This document shows positions 34,042 through 46,800 of a stretch of 64,000 nt of DNA, one piece after another. The stretch spans positions 4,347,985-4,411,984 of the forward strand of contig NC_088776.1 in NCBI RefSeq assembly GCF_954871325.1. The letters run 5' to 3'. Each line of letters begins with the position of its first letter. Position 1 is the first letter of the stretch. The position numbers and the translations under genes are program-made. Source of the stretch: Gordionus sp. m RMFG-2023 (taxonomy: Eukaryota; Nematomorpha; Gordioida; Chordodea; Parachordodidae). The notes beneath the pieces are model-generated. The model saw only the letters and a list, made by a program, of their open reading frames with translations. It was not told the origin of the DNA and searched no databases.

Positions 34042-36876
34042 TTAGGATTTATCTATTTGCACGTGAATCCTGATAGATTTCTTGAATAAACCTCTCCTAA
34101 ACATTGGGTTGAATATCAAGTTGAGATAAAAGGTCAGAGAAATGTACAAGTATTCCATAAGTGTGCAAAAGGCGAAAGCCATATCCATATAGTAATCTTC
34201 CAACACATTGATGAAAAAATTTCGAAAAATTAAGAATATTGAAACGGGAAATAAGAAGACAATGAATTCGACTCCTATTATGGCAATCATTTTTTTCTTA
34301 ATTTCCTGATTCTTAAATCTAGAATATAATTTAGGATATTGTATGATGTTGGCCTCGGAAATCTGCGGTTGATTTTCCTGTTATTATAAAATAAAACAAT
34401 ATAATGTAGATTTGAGAAATTATTTATTATAAGCGATGTGATATCAAGTAATTATAAATTTCAAACAATTTGGTCATGAACTTTCAAGTCATTTTAAATT
34501 TATTTCATACGAGGAAAAAGACGAATGACCCTAAGATATTATCCTGAATTCACAGTTTGGCACGAATTCGCGGCGAAATACAAAATATGCTCTATTTTTG
34601 TATCCTTCCCCCGTAAATCTCGCTAATTGTTAATTCAGGGTAATACAATACGTAATGCTTGATTTTTGGGCAAATATGTAAAATGTAGTCAATATGTGTA
34701 TTATATCTTATAAAATTGTCTAGAAATGATAGGATGGATATTTTTAGAGATGCTGGAATGCATTTCAGGTAAAATAAAATATTTCAAATGTTTAAAAAAC
34801 CGCGATAAAATAAGTAAATTCAAAGTTAGAAAAATCGAATAAATATTTTTGTTAAGAATGTTTTTGAATATAAATATCTTTATTTTTGTCCAGAAAAATA
34901 TATATATTGCCTGATTCTGTTGGGGGAAGATAATTATTAGTGCTAAGAACGTTAATTCTAAAAAAAAACGGATTACTCTTTACAATAGTGTTGTTAAATG
35001 GTTCTATTTGAGTCGATTTTTAAAAACGGCTAACTCAATATTTTAATTATAAAAGATTACGCAAGCCTGAATTATGTTGTTCTTAAAAGGAACAAAGGTG
35101 ACATATATTATCGAAATCTCGAGACTTTTGCAATATTTTTCTGACAAAAAATTGAGTTAGCCGTTTTTAAAAATCGGCTCAAAACGAGCCATTTAACAAC
35201 ATTAATTGAGATACATTCTTTATAAAATAAATGATGATGTCTTATAGACAAAACATACCCTGATTGATTAAATATTAATTAAATTAATAATCTTTTACTA
35301 AATAAAATTCAACTTTAAAAAAAAATGAAAAACACGGATATTTGTTCTGAATTTAATATTCGGCTTTAAATTATTTATAAAAAAATTTAAAAAAAGATTA
35401 TAATATATAATAAATTAATTAATAAATATTTTTTTTAAAAAAAAAAAATTATTTAAAATAACAATTAACGTTTTGCGTTACCGTTACTTAGAAAAAAAAG
35501 AAACAAGTTACTCGTTACTTTTTTAAAACAAGTAACGGATGGCGTTCCTTTTCTTCAAAAAAAAAAATAACTCCGTAGGTAAACGAAATTACCTTCGTCA
35601 ATAATACTTTAAAGCGCTATATAATTCTTATTAAAAATGGATTATAAATAACTAAAATTTAAAATATAAGAAGTTATTTTTTTTACTGGTGTATATTGTG
35701 GAAGGATAGGCATGTTGCTAACTCTTGATTTCCTAGAGAAGAGTGAAAACTTACCGGAAGATGGCAATCGATTTAAGTTAATATTTGAACAAATGTGAGG
35801 GATCCTTTGAGCTAGCAAAGATTTTTCCTTTTTATTAGTCCAAAATTTGACTAATAATATGGATAAGGCTGGTATAAATGTTGTGAAAATTTCCCGAGTC
35901 ACTTCGTAGGCTGTCCAAATGGAACGTTTTCTCTTGATATCAGAAAAACTTTTATCAATTATTTTGTATATATTTTTTTAAAAATATATATATTATTGAT
36001 ATTAGTTAATCTCAAAAAAAAATAAAAATTATAAACTATAAATTTAAATTATTTAGCTGGCGAATAGAAAAAACCAACAATTTGCATATTTTGAAAAGAG
36101 ATATTTAATTTAAATATCATGTTTGTATCCTATTTTGAAATAGTATAATAAAATTTTTAAAGACTCTATATAACCCACCCCCTACCTGATATTTATTTTA
36201 TATAATATACCCTAAAATTAAAGAAATTTTACCTGAATTTAAAATAGTAAATGATCATTAGTGGCTTGGCTTCGCACATGTTTATCCTACTGTTCACGTC
36301 AAACCACCAAGTGGTGGGAATGTACCATACAACTACGTATATAAAATTCAATATTAGCATGTACCAAATATTTTTAACCCGAAACCAAATTTTGTATTTA
36401 AACGGGAACGTGGTGCCTATCATTTGAGACAGAGCGAATATCACGTAAATTCCGAAAGAAAAGGTGACCAAAGATTTGGCTACGGGAAAGTGATAATTTG
36501 CCATGTAAGTATTCCAGGGGAGTTTAAACCAGAATTTTAAAAATTTATATTCTCCTAACATATCCATAATAGGGTATATAAACATAACGAAGCAATTGAA
36601 TATGTTCGCCACGTAAAGCGCCCGGGTTAAAAATACATTAGGATAACATTTATCTCTGAACGTTATTATCAGTCCCAAAGTATTACCAACTATTCCCATC
36701 ATGCTCACAATAGGAGCTGCTGTTAAGAAAGAAATGAAAAATGATTCACTTTCTTCGTGTAGCGTGGACCAAGGTATGCAAGATATATTTTCGGAGATAT
36801 TAATAGTTCTAATATCCGATGATGTATTCCAAGGAGATAAATTTAAGATAAATTTATAATTAGTTAAATGAGACAT
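34042..36876 (-). CDS. Divergent rhodopsin-type G-protein-coupled receptor, three exons, 407 aa
   Basis: Paralogue of the receptor at 1027-2256. Exon 1 is 36876-36233, ending TTCAG before GTAAAA. Exon 2 is about 35930-35687, entered after AAGAG and left at CCA before GTAAAA. Exon 3 is 34377-34042, entered after AATAACAG. Reading phases agree, giving 407 residues against 409 in the intronless copy. An earlier donor (GTAAGT at 35754) exists but does not keep phase with exon 3. Sequons at N17, N26 and N30 mark an extracellular amino end. Landmarks are G64-N65 in helix 1, W in helix 4, FLFP in helix 6 and NPMF at 386-389. As in the paralogue, the helix 2 Asp and the D/E-R-Y motif are absent. The exon 2 region is the cytoplasmic loop after helix 5. 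I chose ATG 36876 because the open frame upstream has no ATG. The second intron holds a MITE. Exon 2 limits are inferred. Confidence 0.75.
34720..34925. repeat. Receptor intron-2 segment
   Basis: Lies in the second intron of the minus-strand receptor. It is homologous to 46555-46800 and 30925-31178 through TAGGATGGAT, GATGCTGGAATGCATTTC, AAAGTTAGAAAA and ATATATTGCCTGATT. It supports segmental duplication of the whole gene. Confidence 0.6.
34988..35202. mobile_element. MITE family A copy inside receptor intron 2
   Basis: GTGTTGTTAAATGG at the left and GAGCCATTTAACAACAT at the right, flanked by TA at 34986-34987 and 35203-35204. The internal arms ATTTTTAAAAACGGCTAACTC and GAGTTAGCCGTTTTTAAAAAT are intact. 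About 215 bp. It sits between exons 2 and 3 and should be removed by splicing. Confidence 0.8.
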
Positions 36877-38985
36877 GTTTAAAAATAAAGTCTTTTTTTT
36901 TAAATCTACGATATTATTTTTTTTTCCCAAAAAATAAAAATGAACAGTTTTGTGTATATAATAGGTAATAAATGAAAGTTGCTAACAACATCATAACAAA
37001 TATAATTATCTTTATAAAATAAATAATATTAAATGTTAATAATTTTATATATCATATTATATGTAATATAAAGATAGATATTGAAATATGATTTTATACA
37101 GCTGGTGCGTTGATAAAAAATAATCATACTGCCTACACCCGGTCCGTCCCTAACCCGTCTCAGCCAGAAATACTGTTTTTTTTAAATTATTAAGTGGTTC
37201 GGTTCAGTGGAAAAGCTCCTATTGGCAGAAAGAGTCAAAACCTGCCCAAAATTGGGGAAATAAATTCATATCACTTTTTTGTTTGTTTGGGGAGAAAGCT
37301 CCTAGGTTTAATATAAAATTCCTCTCAATAAAAATAACAAAAGTCCAAATCTGCCTGATTCCAAATATAGATATGGGATTCGTTTTATAAAATTAACCCT
37401 ACTCTTTTAACAATTTTTCTTGTGGGGTTATGGAAATTGTTATATTATATCTGTTGTTTGCAGACCCGTGTGATATTTAACAATAAATTATTGAAACATA
37501 TATTGGCCATTGAAGAAAGGGCCATTTTCGGCTGTTCAAAAGTTTGGAATATAATGGAATTCTGAGATAATTTGTTAACTAGTGTGGCGGATCGAATTCT
37601 TGTGACCGTCAACAATGAGAAGTAACTAAAGTCCCAATGAGTTTGACTTTATTTATTGTACATAACGTCCTATAAGCATCACTACACCCCCCTCCTTCCA
37701 TTCAATTTCGATATAGATACTGACTATACTAACTCTAAATGCGTATCACATTGAGGTAACCCTATGAAATATGATAAAATTGATATGATTCGTACTCCCC
37801 TAGTGTGAGAGGACTTTTCCTACAGGACTAGCCCGAGTCTGCAGGTTGTAACAAAATCCTCAATAAAATGAAAAAATAACTTAATATTTCCCCTATATAT
37901 TATATTGAAGAATCCCATTATTTTGGAGAAGAAAATATATTATAGACTAGCAAAGAAATCTTAAAAAATAATTTATCAAGCTAAAAGTATATTTAGCCAA
38001 TAGAAGAAGATTATGAAATTAAATATTTTTTATATTTCCATAAATTCTATTTATATTATATAAATTCGTTAAAGAACTACATACATTATTATTTTTCATA
38101 TTTAATTTTGAAATTATAAAGGTTACCGAAAATAGAATCACTTTTTTATAAATGTAATTTCTTATTTACATTCATTTAAATACCATTTTAAAGATTTAGA
38201 AATAGTTTCAAGCCCTCCACCCTTCTTTCTCCTCATGAAAAATAGATCCGAGGATTTAGAATGTGATTACCCAATTCATATCCCAAAATGGATATTATTA
38301 AACTCAAATTATTAGTTGTTATTATTAAAATGTTTAGTGCGCAGGCAAATTTCAGACTCTTAAGAATAAAAATTACATCATAAATATGAGATTTAATATG
38401 ACAGGATCCTATATTGTGTGCAATTTTTTTTTTACAATTCCTAATTACATAAAGTTTTATTTATTCTTAAAACTCATTAAATATCTAACCACACTGGATA
38501 ATAATTTCGTCGCCTGAGTATTAGAATATTCTATCTCCACTTTTTTTAAAAAAAATAATTTTATAAGGGAGAGCCATTTAAAAAAATTAAATTTCTATTT
38601 TTTTCTATAGGATTGTTAACCTGGTATAGGATTTAATTTGAGATTTTTTATAAATATTTAGGACTCTAATTAAGGTAAAGAGAATGGTATAATTTAGAAA
38701 AAAATAATTTGGATATAGAATAATCTAATGCTCAGACGACGATATATTTGAACTAAAGTTATACTTATTTATTTAATATTAAAAGATTATTAATTATAAT
38801 ATTAATAAATAATAATTCAATATTAATTATATAATAATAATAGTTAATTATTACGTGCAATTTATAAAATATAATTTTGTAATAAAAATAATATTTTGGG
38901 AATATACAATATTATATATATTAGTAACAAGGATAAAAAAAACCAAAAAAGAAGTGGGGGGGGCAGTAAAAAGTATTGAGGTTAA
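36877..38985. other. AT-rich spacer upstream of the receptor
   Basis: Presumably contains the minus-strand receptor promoter in its first few hundred bases, but no core element can be singled out. A possible solo LTR lies at 37583-37853. Otherwise I see only AT-rich sequence. Confidence 0.4.
37583..37853. mobile_element. Possible solo LTR (fossil)
   Basis: A 271 bp block less AT-rich than its surroundings, starting TGTGGCGGATCG and ending GGTTGTAACA, the TG...CA form of long terminal repeats, with TTTATTTATTGTACATAACG inside. No flanking target duplication is visible and no second copy occurs in the window, so this is tentative. Confidence 0.3.
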
Positions 38986-38989
38986 AACA

Positions 38990-39660
38990 AATCATCTTGT
39001 GAAATGTGACTGCCTATGAAGCGATTATAATTTGTCTTGTGTATCGCTATGGCGAGTCTTTGTCTTAAGAAGAAGCCTTCGATAGGTTCACCGGTTAGTT
39101 GACGAATGTGAGAGCCAAGTTCCTTGAAAAAAGATAAGGACATGTTGTAATATACTTTCTATAATAATGAATAATATATTTCGAAGAAGAAGAATAAAAA
39201 AGGATCGGGAATTCAAGTCGATTTATACCATACTTCAAGAACTTCATAGAAGAAATTTTGGAATTAAAGAAGAGGGTATTTTGACGGATATTGCCCAAAA
39301 CCTAAAGACCAATCAAAAATCTTAGCAAAATCGACAATGATTGACAGGCTGAAGCTGAACTTTGCTAAAGAAGGTCCCATTAAAGGGTACGCTTAATGGA
39401 GAATATGTATAAAATTTTATTTTATTTGAAAGTCAATCATAATGGGTAAAATGGAAAAAGATTAAAAGGAGAGTGCTGGTGGTAGTGGAAATTTCCCATG
39501 TATTTCCTAGATTAGATAGCTTTGAAATCCTTCCATGAGTTCTACAGATGGAAAGAGAGGGGGTAAAAAGAAAAGCGTTTACGTCCCTTATAAAAAATTT
39601 TTATCGGCCAAGAACCGATACTTTCGAACCGTGAAGCGTTCATTTGACTCAACAGTGACA
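38990..39660. other. Unrecognised block of less AT-rich, possibly once-coding DNA
   Basis: The composition is more balanced than the flanks. Short plus-strand stretches look protein-like: RRIKKDREFKSIYTILQELH near 39190-39250, and KKSVYVPYKKFLSAKNRYF near 39570-39630. They are broken by stops and frame changes. I cannot name a family. It could be a decayed host exon or an element piece. Confidence 0.25.
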
Positions 39661-39703
39661 CATAATTTATAAAATTTGTCATCTCAACTAAATCTATATT
39701 ATT

Positions 39704-39931
39704 TTATAAAAATAGACTGCATAAAATACTTGTGTAATGAAACAATTTGTTGATATATTCTAGTGTTAGAAAAATTGGTTGTCGTTTCATATCAAATAAT
39801 CTCAATGCCTCTTCAGGCCATTGCAATATTTCATTAAATGCATTTATAATAGGCTCTTCTAACTCCATAAAAGCAATGACTGCTTGATGATGAAAGTAAC
39901 TTTTATCAGGCCTTGCATATAGGCATAACAA
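39704..39931 (-). pseudogene. hAT transposase fragment (ZMYM1/P52rIPK-like)
   Basis: A 75-codon frame with ARPDKSYFHHQAVIAFMELE and EPIINAFNEILQWPEEA. It parallels the block at 12985-12880 (CPTR...HHQAVTAFMELGEPIINAI). It is the middle of a hAT transposase, with no other part nearby, so it is a truncated relic of the same family. Confidence 0.55.
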
Positions 39932-39959
39932 AAAAAAAATAATGATAATAAACTAATTT

Positions 39960-41420
39960 TCGATAAAGGACATTTGTCACATTAAAAATAATTATATTAT
40001 TATAAAAAAAATTGCCAATGAACCATAGATTGTTCTGTCAAAAGGTGTAAATTGAGACTTAAATACTGTAATTACGGTTTCTTTTAACACAGCCTAAATA
40101 TTGTTTTTGGTTATTATATATTATATTGTGTATATTATGTACATATATATTTTTAGTGCTTATAATAATTAATTTTTTTAAATTGCAATTTAAATATAAA
40201 TTAAATTTTTTAGTAACTTTAATAACACTTTATAATTGCGTTATCAAAAAACTCAATTTATAAACTCTAAATTTATTATTATTTAATCTATTTTCATTTC
40301 AATGCAGTATAATAATTGAGAATTGCCAAAATAAAATTATAATTTCACAAATTCTACACTCTACAATAACTAATAGTTCAGAATCTGTTCAAGGCCTTAT
40401 ATTTTGATTACAAGTTAAATCTACATTGTAATAGATAATTTTTTTTTAAAAAAAAGAGTTTAATATATATATATATACACTAATTCAGTATACAACATAG
40501 ATTTTTGACAGAATTTTGGAAAATATAGTGTGAATTAACAGATTATATTAAATTTATCAATTTATTATAAAAATATTTAATTGGTAAAGAGGATTATGGA
40601 GAGTACATTAATATAAATAAATATAGGCGTAATTACGCGAAACAATAGATTTATATACAAAATAGAATGTAATGTAGTGAATTTTATTTAGTATGATAAA
40701 ATAATATAATTTCATTAGTATTAGAAATCATTCATGCTGAATTTTTTGTAAGCACGAGGGTCAGGAATTCAAAAGTAAATTCCGATGAAAATATAATTTA
40801 ATGGTTAAATTTACATGGGAGTGGGGGGTTGATTATAAAAAAATATATTTAATCTATTTATAGTTTGATATATTTTTTTTCTTTGCTCTTTTCCCCTATA
40901 CAAGTAAAATTTATTTTTTATATCTTTCTTTTACAATGTAACTTACATAATATTGTAATATTTATGTTTTCATCATCAAATTCAGCAATGACTGATATAG
41001 AAGAATAAATAGGTTAATACGACAATTTTTGTTTAATTTTATGATCTACACAATTCTTATAATTTCATTTGAATTATGACTTTGGTCTAATTCATAAAAC
41101 AATCTACCCGCTTCACATTTATAATCAAAATTCCTATGATTCATAATAAATATTTTAATTTATTATTACTTTAACAAAATTGCATAGGCCATAATACATT
41201 TACATAATAGATAAACATTTTGAGAAAGTGAAGAAAATATATGTTTTTCAAAAGAGAGAAAAATAAAAATAAAATACAATTCTTATGACTTCTGGTCATA
41301 CTATACGATGATTCAATTCATTCATCAACGGATTGAGTTTATAATAATAATTTTGTTTCCTATATAAATATTTTAAAATTCTTAAATTTTATTATCATTG
41401 AAATGGAGGGAGAGATATTA
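39960..41420. repeat. Duplicated receptor-flank segment
   Basis: The first part (39960-40880) pairs with 32300-33180. The second part (40930-41420) pairs with 13740-14340 and 33485-33960. Together they form the 3' side of the decayed receptor copy at 44600-48345, separated from it by an RTE LINE. No gene is seen. Confidence 0.6.
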
Positions 41421-41424
41421 TTTT

Positions 41425-44400
41425 AATAATTAATCTTCTTCTTCATTATCATGCATATAGTCCCACAGTCGTGGGGTTTGTTTTGATAAGTTTCTTCCAT
41501 CTTGATCTAGTAAGGGCCATGTCCGGATTTATCTTCTTAGTCATCATAACTTTGTCTACTTGACCTTTCCACGTAATACGAGGTCGTCCTCTTCCTCTCT
41601 TCCCCGGCACCTCTATGTCCAATACTTTTCGATTTACATCATTCGTCTCCCTTCTTAGTATATGACCATACCACCTTAACCGATTTTCGTTTATCAAGTC
41701 CGCCATAGGTTGAATACCCATTTTTGCTCTGAGACAGTCATTCGTCATATGGTCGAGTTTAGTATACCCCAATCTCCACCATATCATTCTCATAACCGTA
41801 GCTTGTAAAAATTTTTCTTCCGTAGCTTTAATGCCCATGTTTCACTTACATAGAGTAACACCGGTTTTACTATGGATTTGTAAGCTTTGCTTTTCAACCA
41901 TATTGGCATCTTCTTGTAGCACATTACACCGGATATACTTCGCCATTTAAGCCATCCTTTTCGGATCCGTGCATTGACTTCTTTTGCGCAACCTCCCTCT
42001 TGATGTAGCATCTAGCCTAGGTATGTAAACCTGTCTACTTTTGGGTACTTTAATTGGTCGTCCAGCGATGGGGTGCCTGTAACGTTCATCTCCATGTATA
42101 CCGTTTTTCGATTGTTGACCTTTAAACCATACCCAGCTAAGCGTTTTGACCACTTTTCGGCTTCTTCGAATACTTTCCCCTTTGTCTTTTGGCATAGTAC
42201 TATATCATCGGCATATAGCATAACACCAAGGAAATGGCTTTTGGATGTCTCTCGTTATCGTGTCCATAATTATATTGAGTAAAAAAGGACTTAGAGCAGA
42301 TCCTTGATGTAATCCTATTTCAACCCGAAAAGGTTTAGAGTCTCCAACTGTCGTTCTAACGCAAGAAGTTGAGCATAGATATTTTTTATAAGCCGAAGAT
42401 ATGTGTCAGGGATATTTTGTTTTCTCAAGCACCGCCATATTAAATCGCGAGGGACCGTGTCATAAGCTCTCCCCAAGTCAATAAAGACCATATGTAGGTT
42501 TCTTTTCTATTTCCATATTTATCCATCATTTGTCTTAGTGCGAAGATCGGATCGATTGTGGATTTGCCGGCCACAAATCCGAATTAGTTAGCCGATATTT
42601 TTACCTCTTCAGCCTTGTTACTAAGATTCTTTCCATAAGTTTCAAGGAGTGGCAAGTTAGCTTGATACCTTTGTAATTACCACACTCCTGAGGGTCACCT
42701 TTGCCTTTGAATAAGGGTATAATCGTGCTTGCTCTCCATTGATTAGGAATTCGTTCTTCTCACAATATCTTGTTAAAGAGGTTAGTCGTGGTCCATGCTT
42801 ACATAGGAATTCCAACTGGGCCAATAGCTTTTCCTTTTTGAATCATGTTCATTTGCGTCCTAACTTCATCCTCCTGAAAGAGTTCGACTATACTTATGTT
42901 TGGCTCAATATTGGGAAGGAAATCTTTGTCATTAGCAATATTCATAAGTTCCTTGAAATATCCTTTCCACCTTTCCACTCCTTCGGCTTGAATAAGGTTT
43001 GACCTTCCTCATTTTTGACTATTTTAAGGACTCCGACATCGCGACTTTTCTTCTCCCTTATCTTGGCAAATTTGTACATAAGCCTGTCACCCCCTTTATG
43101 ATCCAGTTTATTTGACATCTCGGTGTACGCAGCATTCTTCGCTATTGCAACGGCCTTCTTCGTAACTCTCTTTGCCTCCCTACATTCTTGATAATCCTCC
43201 TAATATTTAGATTTATGCCACCGTCTATATAGAATTTTCTTTTTTTCGATGAAATCCCTAACCGATTGATTCCACCACCATAGTTCCCTATCAAAGCTTT
43301 GCCTCCTTTGGTCTGTCCTAGAATCTGAATCGCCGTTTCCTTTATGTCTGCAGCTAGCGTCTCCCAATCGTCGTCTACGTTTCTTTCTAACTTCCTGATC
43401 CTGGCACCCAAGAGTGTGGAGGCTTTTTGATGGTATTTATCGTTCGTCGGCATGTCCTTTAGCATTTCATACCTAATGCGAGGTTCATAAACCTTTCTTC
43501 TTTTCGGAATTTTCTTTCAAGATCCATGACAAGTGGAGGATGTTGCCTGGCGATTTCTTCTACCGATATTACTTTGCAATCTTTGATCCTCCATAAATCC
43601 TTTCGCCGTATAAGCAGATAGTAAATTTGACTAAAATGCTTTTCACTTCTATAAGTCACAATATGATCTTTACGCTTTTGAAAATAAGTGTTAACGATCT
43701 CCATGTCATATGCTTGGGATACTTGGAGAAATCTTTCCCCTTCCTTGTTCTTCAAACCATGCTCATAGCCTCCATGATTTTTTTCATACCCGAGGCGATC
43801 TTTTCCAATATGGGCGTTGAAGTTCACCCCAATAATTAGCTTTTCTTCCTGTCGTATTCCTTTTATTTCTTTTTCCAATGAATCGAAGAATATATCTGTC
43901 CCTGATTCCATACACCCAATTTGAGGAGCATATGCGCCACACAACGGTTAGGAGGCCTCATTGATCTGCAATCTTCACCCACATTAACCTGTCTAAAAAT
44001 CGTTTGACTTCCACCACCTTGTCCTTGAACGATTCGCTTAGAACGATACCGACCCCGTTTCTAGGATTTGGTGACCCACTGTAGAATAACTTGTATCCCT
44101 CTCACTCCCGAGCTTTAGTTCCATTCCACCTCGTCTCTTCCTTTCTTCTTTTTAGCATTTGTGCGACTCGAAGCTCTTTTCTGTCAACGTACCCACATTC
44201 CAGCATGTTATTCGCATTTTATCCACAACCAACTTCCTTAACTGCCTTCATTGTGAGTCAGGCGATAACCCTAGCATATTATTCGCATTGCACGGACGGG
44301 AGATGCAGTGCGCGTCGTTTGTGGAGCACGCCCTAGCTTTCTATTGTAGAGTTTTATTTGAAACTATCATCATTTTGGAGTGGGTTTTTACAGCCGGTAT

Positions 44401-44460
44401 CCGACCTGACGCAAACCCTCCACTTTTTTCACACGGACTTGGGACCGTCGTAGGTAGTGT
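41425..44460 (-). mobile_element. RTE-type LINE, older and broken copy
   Basis: The minus strand carries the same domain order as the LINE at 27789-30704 but from a different subfamily. The endonuclease is at about 44230-43450 (SPNPRNGVGIVLSES, GVNFNAHIG with Asn in place of the usual Asp, SQIYYLLI, RQHPPLVMDLE). RT lies at about 42900-42010 (MLYADDIVLCQ, YGLKVNNRKT). The tail at about 42010-41449 has KGWLKWRSISGVMCYKKMP, LRWYGHILRR and GRGRPRITW. The coding region is spread over several frames with many stops and frameshifts. The 3' end is a TGATAATGAAGAAGAAGA-type short repeat, as in RTE elements. ATTTTAATAA occurs on both sides and is the likely target duplication. Confidence 0.8.
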
Positions 44461-46049
44461 TTATTTTAATAAATAATATTGAAAAAAATTAATTTAATTA
44501 AAAGTAATATTAGAACTATAACCACGATCAATCGTTTAATAATTAAAAATTCAGTTTTAGAAGCAATCAGAATTTATCTATTTGGAAGGGCACATTCTCA
44601 GATGTCTTCTTCTTGAATAAACTTATCTTCTATTTTGGGTTGAGTATCAAGTTGAGGTAAAAGGGCTGAGAAATGTACATGTATTCCATAAGTGTACAAA
44701 AGGCGAAAGCCATATCCATATAGCAATCTTCCCAATTATTGATATAAAAATTTCGAAAAATTAAGAAAACCGAGACGGGAAATATGAAGACAATGAATTC
44801 GACTACTATGATGCCGATCATCTGGGTCATTCCAACCCCTTTCAATTTCGATAAAAAGTTGTAGACTGGTTATATATGTTTCCATTAGATTATAAACAAA
44901 ATTTTAGCTCATTAGCAAATATATTAGCGGAGATAATCGGGGTTAAAGGTCCAAAAAACGTTTTTTTTTGCTTTTTACTGATGTTAAATAATTAGTTTTT
45001 AATTTTAAACTAAATATGATCAAATATTGAATCTAATATCAATAGCTAAGTTAATAATTGATAATTATGGCGAAAACATAAAAATTATTTTTTTTTAAAA
45101 TATGGGTCATCTTATGGTCAGTTGAAAATTTAAAATTAATATTTCGAAATGAATATGATCTCCGATTTTTAATTTTTTTAAGAAATATTATGCGTTTACT
45201 ATTTTTTTAATAATTTCTTTAACAATTAGCACAGCTGGATATTATTTAAAAAAATATTGCAATTTTTATACTTTAAAAAAATAGATAGCGATATATATAA
45301 TAGTTTTATTATGTTAAAATTCATTTTTTTATTGATTAAAAATATTTTAATGTATATATATATCATATTAAATCGATTACAATGTGCATTATATATATTT
45401 ATTTGTAATTCAGATCATGAAATTTTTAAAATCTTTACAAATTTTGCCTAATTAAGATAGTTTATAAATTAATTAAATCTTACTTCATCTAAAGGAATAC
45501 AAAGCCTGTAGCTTGTTAGATTTCTTCAGGAGATAATATATATGTTCGACCGGTGGGTGTAGAAGTATTGACCAGCGAGAGAGAATATGAGATTTAGGCA
45601 ACACTAAAATATCATCTTTCAGAGGAAATTTAAATGAGACTGAAGGTCCAAAAGGATGTAAAAATCAGATATTTATTTCTTCATTTGTATCATTTTTATC
45701 GATTATATATCCTAACCACTATTTATCATCATATAAACATGTTACATATCCATTTATATTTTTAAATATAATTTTCTCAATTAAAAACGAAGCTTGCTTT
45801 ATATTATATTTTTTGGAATTTGAATATATTTTGGTTTTTAGTCTATTTGATCAATGGGAATAACCCCGTGAATTTTTTAGGTCCCATGTATGGGCAGTGC
45901 AGAATTAAATCTTTTACGAAGGGCTAATTCCCCTTCGATATATTTTTGATTAGATATAAATTCAAATTGAATTCCATTAATATTTTCTTTTAGCATTATT
46001 ATATAATTCTAATGGGGTTAGGATTTGATTTTTATTTGGCCTTTGAAGA

Positions 46050-46346
46050 CTAGCTCGCAACTAATCTTTTGACAGTTCCTCCGATACCGTCACATGCATT
46101 TTTGCACCATTCGGCAGGAATATTAAAATCGTATTTATGAAGGCATATGTTCAGAAAATTTTTGCGATTCTTGTATTGAGACGCGGCTTCATCTGAAAAA
46201 TATATTATTTTTTCTGGTTTAGAATTGGTCAGCCGAAAAGTGATTGATTTGACATGGAATGACCCACCCTTTTCTCTTCGTGAAAATTTAGAGGGTATAA
46301 TAATTCTGCAAATGCTGAGATACATTTCGGACACTAGATTTTTCAT
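46050..46346 (-). pseudogene. Fragment of an uncharacterised transposon-associated protein
   Basis: A 98-codon frame reads EKIIYFSDEAASQYKNRKNF, DFNIPAEWCKNA and CDGIGGTVKRLVAS. The signature YFSDGAASQYKN...F..AEW...CDGIGGTVKRL is one I recall from proteins repeated many times in arthropod and cnidarian genomes, probably of transposon origin. The function is unknown. Only this part is present, placed inside an intron of the receptor pseudogene, so it is an inserted relic. Confidence 0.4.
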
Positions 46347-46554
46347 ATGTTAAAAAAAACAATGCGGTTAATAGGGAAAAATATCACCATAATTTATTGA
46401 GCGCGTTTATTTTTTTAAATTTGAAAAATTTGGTTATCCTTAAAATGTATTTTAGTATGCGCAGAACTTATACTATAAATTTGACAATTTAGAGATTAAC
46501 TTTTGAGACATTTTTTAATCTCATCCTAGATATATATATATTTTGGATTTTATA

Positions 46555-46800
46555 GTATATTTTATTGCCTGATTTACTGGTAATGTGCGATTATACGAAA
46601 TCTATAGGATGGATGTTTTTACAGATGCTGAAATGCATTTCCGGTAAAAATAAAAAAATTTCTAATGTTGAAAAAAAATCCGCGCCAAATAAAGATTTAA
46701 AGTTAGAAAACGGCTAAATGGCGAGCACGTTTTTTATTTTAAAGATCTGATTTAGCAGAAAAATATATAATGTAGTATTGCTATGGGAAATTGCCTAATT
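46555..46800. repeat. Receptor intron-2 segment, copy in the pseudogene
   Basis: Close match to 30925-31178 in the same orientation: TTTATTGCCTGATTTA, GGATGGATGTTT, AATGCATTTCCGG, CGCCAAATAAAGATTTAAAG, TAGTATTGCTATGGGA. It lies between exon-2-like and exon-3-like pieces. Confidence 0.7.

Noticed and set aside
35754-35755. Strong GTAAGT donor as the end of receptor exon 2
   Set aside because: It leaves a phase that would read into an early stop in the exon 3 sequence. The GTAAAA donor at 35686 keeps the frame and matches the length of the intronless paralogue. It could still be an alternative site.
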